From: Rhopalosiphum padi
Lineage: Eukaryota > Arthropoda > Insecta > Hemiptera > Aphididae
Length of the DNA stretch: 64,000 bases
Reading direction: 5' to 3'
Assembly: GCF_020882245.1 (NCBI RefSeq)
Contig: NC_083597.1
Span: forward strand, 67,186,152-67,250,151
Shown: in pieces, positions 12,501 through 27,100 of the stretch
Layout: every line of letters starts with the position of its first letter
Position numbering within the stretch: position 1 is the stretch's first letter
Program-made: the position numbers and the translations under genes
Notes under the pieces: model-generated
Databases searched by the model: none
Seen by the model: only the letters and a program-made list of their open reading frames with translations
What the model was told of the DNA's origin: nothing

Positions 12501-15500
12501 ACGAACAAATATTTAAGAATATAATATGTACGCGACCGTGTGTTTGGTATTATATAGGTACCTACGTAAAATATGACACTTGTTAGTCGAAATAGATGTG
12601 TCTGTATAAATATTATTACAATACTTTTACCGAGAAACGATAACATAGTACAATATATAATACACAATATTATTGTTTGAAATAAGTCTTCGGTGAGAGC
12701 TAACTGTTACGCGCATATATTATAATTGAATTGTGAATTTCAAAATGGGCTCATGTATGATTAAAAAAATGTTTCAGAAAACACAAATATCTGATTTTCT
12801 AATGAAATATTCGACTTATTATAGCATTTTTTTTTCTATTGTGTAACGTTATATTTGTATAAAATATTATTCTTGAAGGAAAATTCGATTAAGAAAATGA
12901 TCGATAAAGTTTTCTGAGATGAGTCCTTTTCGAAATTGATCTAAGGATGTTGGTGATTTTAATATATATTAAGCCAGGTATGGGTTCTTCTTGCTCATAA
13001 AATATCAGTCTATATGTGTAAGAGTATCGAAAAAAAGAAGCAAAGTAAATTTTGATAAGTACTCGAAATGGGACCTTTTCGAAATTCACAATTCAATATT
13101 ATTTTATAGTCAAGTATTTGATTATTAGGAAAACGGATTTCTTCGATATTTTCCTGTACTGACACAAAATAATTATTATTCGTTCGTCGTGGCACAAAAA
13201 CAAATTGGCTGAGGACCGTTGTGTAAATTCAGTATTGTATAACTTTCCCTGCGTGATGTAGAGCTGTGGTTCATGAATTTATATGTAATATGCACGTCAA
13301 AATGCGGTGACGATAACGATCACGGAAGTAACACGGAAAAGCTTTTTTCAAGTATTTACCTAAATCTACATATTATGTCGCAGTATAAAATTGTCTATTT
13401 TACAAATGATGATAGGCGATGATGTATAATATCGACGACGACGGCGGTTATTACAGAAGACGTTCGTAAATGTGTATCGTTATGATATAAGTATTTAACT
13501 AAACACGATCCGATCGAAATCAAATTTGTAAACGACGAATGGTGTTTATTTAACACTCTTACGAGATTTTATGCAGCGTTTTTGATTAAAATGATAAAAT
13601 GCTACACATTAAAATATTTTAGTATCGCATTTTTTGTCCGTGCGTCTTGGTGTTGCTGTACGTCGAGCATGCGCTGTTCTCTCCGTAAAGTACAACTTTA
13701 TTGTAACTTAAATAATTATTTTTTACACGAACCCTTTGTTTTCCTTCAAATGTTTGATATTATTGATGTGCAATAAATACATACTCTACATACACCCATT
13801 AAGACATTACTAAAGTATTAGAATACGGTATTTCGCTTAAGCATTACAATGACACGACTACGATATTATCGTTCTCACAACATACATTCTGGCAAACACT
13901 AGAAGGTGACGGAAAATGACGCCTGTGTTCACGTTTATACCTACTCAGAGCGCCGTCCGTCACGTACAAAACGCCCATTCATCGCATCAAAATCGCATTC
14001 TATTTCACGGGAAATGTCTTGTAAAGTCATACCGCCATATATATGTATAGACGTATGTTACTGGTGACCTGCGCAAGGAATTATTTTTTTAATGCATTAC
14101 GTAATCGATAGAAGTATCATGTATGGACATCATCAGAATACGTTCAAAGGAAATATTAAATTATTTTTATTAAAAGCTTTAAATGTAATGTTATACATTT
14201 TATTGGAAATAAATTCAACATGAATTACGACAAACATTCTTATTGATTTTCGAGACAGTATCTGAACATAATTTAATATGCCCTATTATCTATATATTAT
14301 AATATGAAAAATTGAGTATTATAGTTTTAGTCTCGAAACCGTATAAAATCCAAGTAAGAAATTATCATTATATATTATTATTATCAATTTTGTTTCGTTG
14401 ACTTATAGTCGTAGAAAAATATAAGCATAACATCTTAATGATTTCAAATCCATGTGGATGTGTAAAACAAAGTTCGTGGTTTATATTATATTGTACATAT
14501 TAATATTATTATTGATATATCATCATAACACCGTTTAAACCAATAAATTTCAACACTAAAAATATCGAATTCGTGTGAGAAGGTATACTAAAGATATTGT
14601 GTCTCCGACAACTGCTTTCGCATATTAATGTCAGTCTTACACTATAGTATAAGTCTTATAATACTATAGTTTAATAATTAACCACAATTTGAAAATTAAC
14701 ATTAATACTTAATAATTTACCACGCGATTGACGCGTGTAGGGGTGACAAAGCGGTTTTTATACGTTGTTATACGAAAATATAATTTTTATTAATGCGTAG
14801 GTAACCGTAGTTGATATAAAAAATATTTTTATGTGCACGTCTAAAACGGTTTACATTCATATATTATAATGGATACATATATATATTTATTACTAGTAGA
14901 GTATAGATTTTATCTGTTTTTTTTTTTAAATTTTTATGGGAGTGGTTCGCTACTGAATTATTAAACATACTATTAATTTTTATGCTGAACTATTATGAAA
15001 ACCCCGAGAAATATTATTTTCGTCGTTTATGTATTACAATATTATTAATTCATGAATTTGGCAACAAAAATAAAATTAAACTGCACAATGCATATAATGA
15101 CCAGACCTTCAAGCAATTTCTTGAACTAGAATGAAACATGCGTTGCTATACATTCAGGATAATATTGGATGATATTATGTATATTTTAGATATTAAACGG
15201 AGCTAAAAATGTTTTGGTTTAGTAATGAAGTATGAAGTGTTTTTTTAATTTTTTTACATGTTTTCATGTTATTTTTTTTGGCAAATTTTAGTGTAGTAGA
15301 TTCAATTTTATTTTGTTTTTATTTTGTGGGGGAGACAGAAAAGAAAATCAAAAGTAGAATATTCCATGTATTTTTCTTTATAATTGGCAAAAACTAAAAG
15401 AAACAGCTCAAATATAAATTGATTTCGTGTACATAACCGATCCATTGATCCGTTAATAATAATAATACAATTTATAATATTCTTGAAATTCGGAATAATG

Positions 15501-18500
15501 TAACAGCAATAAAGTTCTTTATTAAATTCCAATAAGAACTTAAAACAAAATTAGACCTAAATACGTATTATATTTATAACTTATTAGTTTTATAGTTATC
15601 CTATTAAGAAAATGTAATAACAAATTGTTTAATACTAAAAAAATATATACATAATATAATACATATTTAAATATAACATTATTTTTTAAATCAAAGTTTA
15701 CAATTTACATCAAACAAAATAAAATCAATTTTAGTAATTAGGTATAATTTAAAGGTTGTAAAACTTACGAACTTATTAATATTTTATTATTACTGCATGT
15801 AAAGGTTATAATAGATTTTATTAGAAAATTAAAAAAAAAAATGTAAATCTAGATTAAATATTATATTATATAAATATAGGGTAGTTATCAGGGATAGTGT
15901 TTAAAAGGGGATCATAGGGGCCATGTTTATAATTATTTATATTTTTCATATTTACCTATAAATTTTAATACTGGATATACACGTTTTCCACTCTATATAA
16001 GCCTAAGCAGGTAAATAGTTAAATGTAGAATTTTTGGACCAAATGGATATTGCCCCCTTCCCCAAGAAAACGAATCAAATTCGTAAGTGGTAGTTATATA
16101 CTTATATGTACTAAATCGTATATTGTGTACATTAATTTATTTTATGTTACTTTTTCTCGCGATTTATCCACTGTTGGTTTATGTACTTACTTTGACTTCA
16201 TTAATGGACACATGCCAGTTTAAATTGTCTTATCCTACGACAACCATTAGTGATGAAGTTGTTATCATAATAAATCCGATTATTTTAAAGAGGTACCAGG
16301 TGTTGATCATAGCTTGGAAAGGATTTAAAATTTTGTCAAAATACATGTTCATCATCGTTCATAATATTTTATATTTTTTAAGGAAAACTACGTAAAAGAC
16401 ATTTTGTTAAAACGTTTACATAATTGAACTAACACCTTGTTTTTGTTGTCACCCATAAATTAAATTAATCTCGGTGTTGTTTCGTTATTTTTTTTTTTTT
16501 TATGTTTTATTCCCCTTTTTGTCAGCTCCAGGTGATATTTGAAAAAATATATACGCAATAAGCAAATACCGTGCATTAATCTCTCAATATTTATTTTTGC
16601 ATTTTTATAAATGTTATCTACTGACTACTGCTTTTTACTTAGTACTGAAAAAACGCCAATGATATCGATGTTTATATATATCGTTATTTATAAATATTCA
16701 ACGAAATTGTATTCACAAATATAAAGAATCATTGAATGATTAACAATAGTTGGAAAAAGCGATTAAATTGTAAGCATATTATAATTATTTATGTGCTTTT
16801 AAGTTTATAGCTGTAGTTGTATGTCATGGCGAATTAGGAATGTTTATAATTTTAAACATCAACAAGTTCAGGTGAGCTTAAATAAATAAAAAATATAGTT
16901 TTGTTATATTAAGTAGGTAATAATGAAAACAATTTTTATTGTTTTATAAAATATACTTTCATTTTTTTATCTCTCTTAAAACAAATTTTAAGTATTAAGT
17001 ATATTTACTATTAATATGGAATATTATGATAATATACATTTCATAATTTGTTATTTTTTTTTTCATTTGAGGTAAATAATTACTGATGGAATGATATTTA
17101 AAAAAAATATGTTAATTCTATTCCGTATATATGGCTATATAGGTATATTATAATAATATGTTATATACTTATACCTAATACTTATATAAGATGTTTTGTG
17201 AACATTTCAAGTATCTATAGTAATTTTTTTTTAAATCATAACAAAAAACAAAAATCGAGTTTGTCAAAATTGGTGTTGAGGATCTATATTTATTTTCCTA
17301 ATTATTTTGAAATGTATTGTGAATTTTCTACTTTTGACACCTTAAATTAATTTAATTTTGTTACCAGAAACCACTATCAAGTCTTTATATCAAATATTAA
17401 GCATCTTTTCTAATATGAAAAGTGTTTTTGGATTAAAAAAACAAACAAATTATTATAAACCAATACATTTATTGCCTCACTTGGAATCTAAAATCTAGTA
17501 AAAAAACTATATTTAAAAAAAGTACAGCGAGTATTATTATTAGCGAAAAATAGTCTGTTTTACATTTTTTTATTATCAATTATTATTTAATGTATCTTAT
17601 AATCTTTTAATTTCCGTTGATTGTTAATATAAAAATTATTCTAAAGAATAGCACGACACATACTCATTAAAGGAAAAATACTTTTATTCGTGTGCGTATT
17701 GTTATGCACTTAACTATATTTAAGGAGTTAAGAGTAGTAATACTTATAAAATTTTTGAAAATGTTTAGAAACATTTCAGGGGTGGACTGCTGTAGCTACT
17801 TCAATAGCCCTTATAAATACGCCCCCAATATATATCAACATAAAACGAACAATAATAAAAAAAAATGCTGAATCTTTCAGAATTTCGTAGAACTGATAAA
17901 GAATTAAATACAAATCAGATAACTTTTCGTATTTGCTCAAAGTAAGTAAAGATACTAACCTCGAGATTTCGGTGTCTTAATAAAACGACTTTTGATGTTT
18001 TGCCAAAAGACAATTTGTTCAATACCTTAAAATATACTTACTTCAGTTGGTTGAACATGATTTACCTTTCAAAACCATATACCTATTATTTTATAGTAAC
18101 TTTAACACAAATTCTCTATTTATAACCCAATTAGTTAGATTTTTTTACACGAAATGTAGCTAATCCAGGAAAAATTTATTATTTTTAAGTGTTTAAAGTG
18201 ATTCTCTTTATCTTTATTAATATAAATATGTTTGTGTTCTAAAATGTATTTTAAAACAAATCTATTTTACAATTAAAAATTATTTCTTTAAATTATATAC
18301 TACCATTTGATTTATTTTTTCATCTTGAAGACTCTTGATAAACAATTTAATCAAATTTAAAATGATGCAACATTATAAAAATAAATACATATTTATGATA
18401 CAGTAATATTATATATCTCTTAAATAGGTATATTACTAAATAAATATTTCTTTATGAATTATGTTACTCAAAAATCAAAGCTCATAATTTATATTAGGTA

Positions 18501-21500
18501 TATTTTAATTTTAATTATTTATAGGAAATACTGAATTAATTCAATTTAAGTATTAAACTTATTTATATTAGATCTGTGTTTTCTGTTGAGCGGTAAAACA
18601 TTTCATTAGATCATATACTTAATTATTTATCATAATTGAGTGTAATGTGATAATTATAAATGTTTTGAAGTTTTTGTGAACAACTAATTTTAGGATGAAT
18701 AACTCGTAATAACTGAGATAATTTAATTTTCAATATTGAGTTTTGGAAACAAAATTAAATTCCATACATTTAAAAAAAATACATACATGTTTTATTTCTG
18801 CGTAATGTTCATTAATTTTTCATTTTTTACACCAAAAACTTTAAAAATGTAAAAACTTTGTTTTTATAAATCTATCAAAATTATTACTCATTGTTTATAC
18901 AATACAAATTATTTATTTACATTTTATTGTCTTTCTTATTCTAGACTATTTTTTCTTTAAAACTTTCAAAAATGTAAATTATCCTACTGATATTTAGAAT
19001 ATTCTATTTAAAAGCAAACTTCTATGATATCAAAACAATAATTTATAATATAAGTAAACTTGCTTTTTATATGTATATTTACTATAATTTGGCGTAAAAC
19101 GTAGAATAAAACTACGTGTAATTGTAAAAGACAAAATAGTCAAAAAAAATTTTAAGTTTGTTAGGTTCTCCATATCAATTATTCCAGAATAATAGAACGA
19201 TATTTCAAATTATATAAGTTAATTTAAGATTACTAAAATGCCTATAATAAGCCCACTAAAATATTAATATCTATTTCATTTATTAACATCTAAAATCAAA
19301 TTAACTTCTAATTTATTCAATTATTACCTTATTTTGAGATATGAACTTCAAAATTCAATGAATTGTTAAGATAAATTAAATTTATACTGGTAACGTGGTA
19401 AAGCGTATTTTATTTATTCTTTATTCTTCCAGAAAGCGATTTTAATAATTTTTTTAGGTTGAATTTACAACTGTCCGTAAGCCAAAAATCGTTGAAATTT
19501 ATCATATATAAAATGTATTGTCTAGGTCAAACATGTTTACCACATTGTTAGACGGAATCTGTTCAACGCATTAGCTGTTGAAAACCCGCAAGATTCATGC
19601 AAGAAATATTTGACATTTTGAAATAATGAGGTATTATATATAATGTATTAGACATAGGTATCACATATTATTATACGTAAGTGTATGTTGACATTAAATT
19701 AACGAAATGTCGATTTCTCTCACGTGTCTAGAAAATATTTAACGTGAACATGTTATTACATATTTTATAATCATTTATTCATCGATGATACTTAAAATCA
19801 ATCAAACGTTAATGATATCTTTGAAACTCAATAAATGCGTATAAACTATAAGTATCAATAGTATTATGTACATTACTGTCCCTATTTAAATTTTAATACA
19901 AATTAATCAAAAATCGTTTATTTTAGCACACTTTGGTAACAAAAATAATAATTAGTGACAAACTGCAGATATCGGATAATATTATACTTATATAATAATT
20001 CACAATTTATTTGAAAGATTCTAGAATAAAACCTAATAAATATGTATCAGAAATGAGGATACTATAATATTACAGTATAAAACCCAAAATGATTTATTTT
20101 TAAGTAAGTATAAATATAGTTAAAGATTATTTCGAATTAGATTTAAAGATAATTAGGAGCCCGATTGCTCGAAGCAAAACCCAAAATCATTATTAGCTGT
20201 TTTAATAATATTCACAATACGAACTTATTGAATACGAAACAAACAGATCTAAGTGCGTTTTCCATTGCTATTTCGTAATTTCATAGCTATTATAACTTAA
20301 TTATTGTATAAATAATTATATGTGCGTAGTGCATGAACCAAAATTAACATATTAACATTTGTCTTTAACCTTTATGAGAACTTATATAATATATTTAATG
20401 AAGTTAATAAGAATTCAAAACTTATTTATGAATAAAATTAAAACTGATAATTTGATACTGGAATTCGTGCTCTTGAGGCTAATTGGCAACAGATCAGATT
20501 TAAACATTAAGCATGATAAACCAATAACGTTAACCATTAAAGAGCAAGAAACAAATATGGAAAAGTAGATATTGTTCTGCTGTATAGTAGGTGTCAAGTG
20601 GCTAAATGTAGTGAATGTGTCAAATTTGAATTCAATGATATTCTGTACGAAAAACGATTCTGAACGGAAACGATCTGTCTGCTTTACATCACTAAGTATA
20701 CATTTCATGATATGTTCTCTGATAATTTTGTTTTAGTATAATAATTATACATAAAACATAGTGTGATAATAAAATAATTGTCGTCGTTATTCATTGTTTA
20801 AATATGTAATTTTATCCTAGTTTGAACTTCAAATGTTTATAAAAATTATTATATTTATACATTCTTTTAGATTTATTGGTTTTAGTATTGACTACTTACA
20901 AGGAGTATTGTATCAAAATTTAAAAACTATTAGAATTCTTTAAATTTGGAAACTTGGTGACAAAAATACTTAGGATCCTACGTCAATATGGCCTGTCTTG
21001 TTAGTAACTGTTATTTTGTATAATTATACCTATACAAATATCGTTTGTTTATGTCGTTAACCTTTATTTTTAGTTTAATTTTAATTTTTAAATTGAAATT
21101 ATTACTTATTTTAGAAACAAATTTAAAAGTTTTCATAAAAAACTATATATAATTACCCTATATATAAAACTTCTCAAATAGGTATAATAACATTGCTTCT
21201 AATGGTGTGACATTTTTCTTTTTAGAACATTTTAAAAGTTCAACGAAGTATGAGTGGCTTTTAGAATTATTTAAAAATTTCTTTCATTCTAATTCTTTTT
21301 TACAATAAATGATTTTAATAACTAAAGAAAAATTAAAAACTAAACAAAGTATAAGCGCTGAGTGGTGGTATATTATATTGGAGTTTGTGTAAAGACTAAA
21401 GATTTGTTTTTTAAGCGTTTATATAAAAACATTCAATACATAAATTAGGTACTTTATAAAAGTGTAGAATAGTAATTTAATCTAAATACCTGCGCAGAAA

Positions 21501-22916
21501 ATATAATAGTATAGCTATTATAATAATGAAATATTAAAATCACTATTGTATCAACCGATAATTTTGCGTGTATATACTATTTTGTAGACAAAAAAATTAT
21601 TGGAAAAAAATATCTATGAATTATTCTTATACATTTGATATTCAAGTCAAATTATAAATAACTATTTCAAATATTATGAAGACAAATTTTGTATTATATA
21701 TATTATGTACATTCATTTTATTGACTAGATAATTTTGTTCCATTTTTTTCTCTTAAACTATTATTTGAAATATTCATTTAAAAAAAATAACTAAATACCT
21801 AATATACATTAATGCATTAGTCAAATAAATTTAAATTTACTATTCAACAAACAGTAGTATTAAAACAATAAATTAAAAATACCAATGGAATAGCAATTTT
21901 GCATTTCGGATTGATACTATCTAAAACCGAGTTAGTAGTATTATAATTAGGACCTAGATCATAATAAATTCAAAAAAATGTTTAAAATATGTATATAAAT
22001 TTATCATAGGTACCTATAAATAATATTAATATTCATCAAAAATGTATAAAATGTTTATAGTTTATACTTAAAAATACTTGGAAAATGATATACGTTTTTT
22101 AAATACATGTACCTAAAAATTTTAAAGTATTTTTATTTACGTTTATTAATTTTAAATTTATTATGAAAATAATGAAATATCATTAATAGTAATTAAAAAA
22201 AATATAAATTAATATTTTTTAACATAAATTTAGTTTTATATTCGTATAAAAAAATTAATTAATTTCTTAATCGTTCGATTACCTTAAACTCAAGACAGCC
22301 AATTTTAATTGAAAATGTATAATCAAACTTTAAGTAAAACTTAAATTATTTTATTTAATGTGTATGAGATATGTAACTTTTATGCAACCATTTAGTAATG
22401 TGTAACGGTTATAAGTTTTTACACAAGTATGTGAATAAAAAATTAACGCGTATTAACATAATGCGTGACTTCGGGATAATATTAATTAATCAGAGTTGTT
22501 CTAAGTTGAGTACCAAAGAATGATGTTGACGACTTTAATGCGTCGCGCCAGACATCGCACGGAAACCCTCGGGAATTCTTTAACGCGAACGTGCGTTTCT
22601 ACTAAAGCGATCGCCGTTTGTGTACCTATTTAATAGTATGCGGTGCCATCGCGGTAAAGAATTTTCAAAAAAAAAAAAAATAAGTAAATACAATTTATCA
22701 TACACTACCATATTTTTAAGTTTTTTTTAAATATGACAATATTCGAACAGCGTTTCATCCGCAATCCTATACCTCGTCGCCGTTTTGCCGGACGATAAAC
22801 ATATTATATATACATTATTACTGAATTATTAATACTAAAGCATACTATTCTCTTATAATATAACGGTGATAATATAATATTACAGTGTATAGTTATAATA
22901 TGTGCATGTGTCTTAC
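9561..22916. other. AT-rich stretch without a supported gene
   Basis: About 13 kb of AT-rich sequence. A GC- and CpG-richer patch at about 13,240-14,060 could be regulatory or hold an unseen exon. A short patch at about 22,530-22,800 is also CpG-richer and lies next to the signal-peptide exon. If the gene at 22,997 (minus) is real, its downstream exons must lie here or beyond position 1, but I could not identify any. Hydrophobic ORFs such as 16,087-16,395 look like chance open frames of AT-rich DNA. Confidence 0.5.
20646..20663. repeat. Dispersed repeat piece, copy 1
   Basis: The 18-mer TACGAAAAACGATTCTGA is identical to bases 42,785-42,802, and both continue with a similar G/A-rich tail. 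An exact 18-mer shared over 22 kb in non-coding DNA points to a dispersed repeat family rather than chance. The rest of the element is too diverged to delimit. Confidence 0.5.
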
Positions 22917-22997
22917 CGAAGTTGGGTAGGCCAATATGGTGTGTAAGCAAAGCGCTAAGGCGATGATGGCGACGGCCAGAGTGTTGCAGCGGGCCAT
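22917..22997 (-). CDS. First coding exon of a secreted protein (signal peptide)
   Basis: Only this exon of the gene was found. It reads 27 codons from an ATG at 22,997, starting MARCNTLAVAII and ending HTILAYPTS, then a strong donor (TCG|GTAAGA) at 22,916. The ATG has G at -3 and +4. The peptide is a textbook secretory signal: a short polar N-terminus with one arginine, a hydrophobic core of about 15 residues (residues 7-19 and on), and a small-residue cleavage context (LA|YP). Base composition is strongly GC-biased against its surroundings (GCC, CTG, ATC codons). The product enters the secretory pathway. The layout (signal exon, donor just after the cleavage site, long intron) is common for neuropeptides, hormones and odorant-binding proteins, but the exon does not decide which. 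Partner exons should lie at lower coordinates. Confidence 0.72.
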
Positions 22998-24180
22998 CTC
23001 GTCGTCGAGGACTGTTTGGGGACGTCGGATGAAAATTGAATAATATACGTGTGTATATTATGGTATAATGATATAATAATTATACCGGAAGTGTTTTGCG
23101 GGCGTACGGCAGATGATGGAATAACCAACAGATGATTTGGACGCCGTGCGTGTCGTTGTCCGTCGTCGGGTCACGGCGAGTATCTATTATATAGGTACAC
23201 CGCGAGTGCCGTAGTACGTGTGAATTCGGTCGAGAGCCTATAAATCGGAATTTTTTTTAATAAATGTATACGGTCTTTCGACCAATACTGCAATATTGAA
23301 TCTCGCGAAAACGAACCACGTCTATTGTGTAATATTTTAATTTACCGCCTATGTATATATAATGTGTATATTATATGTAATATGCAGTTGGATGTGCAAT
23401 ATAATGTATTATATTATATCATACGACGATGGTCGGAGACTTGTGTTCCGCGTGAAAAGACAGCAGTTGGACACAATCGTACCGTCGTCGACGTCGGCCG
23501 GATAAGTGAGGTGTCCCGAAATGCCGGCGCCCATATATATACCGGACGTACGCGCGTACTCGCGCACCGCGGCGACTCCGCCTACGTCGCGGGCGCACCA
23601 ACCCTTGGCGCGGCGGTGGTGGCGTTCGCGACGAAGGCGACGACCCGCGCCGTGTGACGACTATTAGTTTTGATATCATATATTATCGTTATTATTACTA
23701 TATGATGCACCTCGGTATCTGGTAGTATTATATTAATGTGTACAAAAGTATAATATATTATATACATCACTCAATACAGGTATATGTAATACGTACTGCG
23801 CTGCGTTGCAAGGGACGAAATAATGATTACGTGACAAATATATATATATATATTATTATAATAAGGGAGACTGATGCAGCTGTCAACGAACATAATATTA
23901 TTATAGTAATTCGCATCGTAACAGCAGTACAATGAGTGTATTAAAACCGCTGGTGTAGGGGTAAACGTGAAGAGCTTTTTTCGTGCAACCACTACAAAAC
24001 GTGTGCAATGCGCGATTGAGATTCCCGTGTAACTAACGGCGTAAAATAGCTGGAAAACTTTTCGAATGACGCTATTGTATTATCGTAATAATCGGCAAAT
24101 TTTTTTGAAGAAACATTTTGATAGTTACAAAAAAAAAGAATTGTTGTGTATCGTCTCGATGTGCCTACACAACACAATCA
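22998..24180 (-). promoter_or_regulatory. CG-rich promoter-like region upstream of the signal-peptide exon
   Basis: The DNA upstream of the minus-strand ATG is unusually rich in G, C and CpG, above all at 23,430-23,660. It contains TATATAA on the minus strand (23,193-23,187) about 190 bp before the ATG, and a weaker ATTTATAG near 23,240. A possible 5' UTR acceptor (CCCAAACAG, near 23,009) lies just before the start codon, so the start site could be further away. Open frames on both strands at 23,325-23,679 are Arg/Ala/Pro-rich and explained by the GC bias; I do not call them genes. Confidence 0.45.
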
Positions 24181-27100
24181 AAATACAATTTTAAATATTT
24201 GTATTTTTGTACTTTAAGTTAACGGGATACTAATTAATGTATTTAAGAAAATAGTTTTTCGAGTAGGTAATCGCGGAATCCCTTGTCCCCCTCTCACTCG
24301 TGCAAATTGATCTATTATTGTAATTAATTATGTGTGTATTATACATTCGGTATTTCGTCCTGTTCACGCATTTTGCATAAGTGATATTTTATTTCCATGT
24401 CACATACACTGCAGTGCTTGAAATATTTATAACATACAGTTTTCGTTTTAAAAGGTTTATGAAAATATTGCACTTCTTAACATCTTACATTCTAAGTATC
24501 ACTCAAAGATTATAGGTAAATGTTTATAAATAAAATTATTTTAAGACAATATACATATATTTTTATTTTATACAATTCGATTGTAAATAAACTACAATGT
24601 GCTGTAAGCTACTTAACTTAATTAAATTCATAAAAACTTTTCCAAGTTTTCTTTAAGGAAAATAAAACTTAAAAACACGTGTTCGATAAGTTATGTATAT
24701 CCAGAAAAAATTAATATACACAATGTATTTTACATTAAAATATTCATTCAACATCTATTTCAAATTCAAAACGGCTTTCAATTTATTGCAATAATTTTTG
24801 TGCCTAATTAAATCATATTATTTTTAGAAGAATAATAAAATTAATTCTAGTAATATAAATACATAAAAGTATTAACATAATTATGGCAGATTTTTCTTTA
24901 TTGAGCTTTTATACAAATATTTATTACAATGCTACAGTGATAATAAACAATATGTGTATAATCAAAACATTATGATAGCAATGGTAAAGTAAATTTAAAT
25001 TCAAAACATAAAAATAAATAAAATATTTAATCGAATGAATGATATTTAAAAAAAAATTCTCAACATTTGCTATTCAATAACATAAAATTTGAACTGTGAT
25101 GGCCATTATTTTTAATGTTGCAGTCTATAGACCATAATAAATCAACCATAAGTGATACATACGAATTTCACTTTTATAGAACGTATCATAATTTATATAT
25201 ATTCGTTCATAATAACAAACATAATATGTCTATATGTGCGACGTACGTTAACGATATTTATCAACACAGTTTACATATCTGTTTTTCCGTATCTTCACAA
25301 TTTTTTTTTATTATTGTCATTGATGCGTTTCTAATACTTTTTGACACATCAACAACCATTTGAGTAAATTTGTACACACACATACGTGGGTAGTTAAACG
25401 CCAAGCTATAAGTCCTTTTGACGCGATGGAGTTTATACCGTGCAGGGTTATCGCATATATCATTATACACCGTTGTTTTGTAACCTATTATTAGTATTAT
25501 TATACTTCCGCTGGCGCCTCATACAGCCATACACATACGTCTATAGCCGAGGGATTAACTCGTTCGCGGCTTATATACAATACAACTGTCTTCCGCATCC
25601 GGTCTGAACGGAAACATCATGAATCCACTGCGCGTTATACATATTATATTTGCATATTACTATAGACCATCATGGAAATATTATTATAAAGAGTATATTG
25701 AGTATTTTTTCTAGTTATGAAATAAAATTGTATAATATAATAAAGCCATTATAGTCATTACTATTATTATTATTATTACTTTTATGATTATTTATACTAC
25801 CTAACACATCTAAAATTAATGTATAAATTGTCTGGCAACATGTATTCAAAGTAAGTACCTATATGGAAACAGTTTTTGTCTATCGTACCTTATACATATA
25901 GACTATATAAGCATGCTCATCCCGTTTTACTTCTTCAATGCAGTTGTTCAAAATCTGATTTTTGGAATTTTGAAATATCCTATTACAAAATTTTAGTATA
26001 TAATCTATCAATATTTATAATTTATAAAAGTACTTCAAATATTTAGGTAATATATGCAATATTAATATTTATTTATTTATAAATAGTCGATGCAAAGTTT
26101 TATTTTGTATACTTTTGTAAAACCATTTTTAAAGACTATTATCCTTTTAATAATTTAAAGAAAAAATAGAGGGGATATCATTTTAAACACAGAAATATGC
26201 ATTTCCATGGGATTGCTACCTTGAGCAATAAAACAAATTAAAAAAATTATAAACCTGGTATCTAAGTATATTTAAAAATTTAAAAATCAGAATTTGAATT
26301 AATTTATTATTAAATTAAAATAAGGAGTGATCATGCATGACAAATCAGTAAATCACCCTGTACCCTATACAATAGTGTAAATAGAATTTGATGAAATCTC
26401 GCAACGATGAATTACACAAATGCGAGAAAGGACATGACGTTTACAAGTGGTATTCCACGAAAGTTAATTATTGAGATCTATTGTTACGACCAGAAGACGT
26501 CATATTCAACATAAGCAATATCTATAATAACAGAAATAGGTTTATTTTTAAAAAATATATTTGAATTATCATTATTAAATAAATAAGATGTTGAAAATTG
26601 CTTTGTTGATGTTATTATACCCATAATAATACCGGAAAATAAAAAATTTAATATATTTATGAATTATTTAACAGGAAATTCTCATGCAAGACTTCTATAT
26701 GGTGGGCAAAAATTACAAGTATAGTTTTAAAAAAAGGCAAATACATGTGAAAGTTTCAATTCCAAGCACAAGCCATACGCATCATCTAGACAATAGATAT
26801 TATCTAAAACAATTCGAATCCAAATGGCCACACATACAACAAAAAAACAAAAAAACAAATACATTTAAGAAAATTGCATTCATCGAATAATATAAACAAA
26901 TTTTAGACTAATAAAACATCAAAACCACCCAAATTAAAAAATGAGTAAAATGCGTAAGTACAAAAAAAATTATGAAAATAAATACATCCATCCAAATAGA
27001 TAGATAGATGTATTTGTGGGGTATAAGCCAGTATACCTCCTAGTGTGGCACCTTGGATAAATTAACTATAAATAACACATTCGAGTTACGTCAAAATAAT

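Noticed and set aside
12455..13195. Several minus-strand frames of 60-70 codons
   Set aside because: Considered as exons of the secreted gene at 22,997, but they lack acceptor/donor pairs in phase and show no dibasic or cysteine pattern.
16087..16395. 102-codon open frame (plus)
   Set aside because: Hydrophobic and background-like, with no recognisable motif.
23325..23679. Overlapping open frames on both strands in the CG-rich island
   Set aside because: Openness is explained by the low A/T content of the island; the peptides are low-complexity and no family is recognisable.
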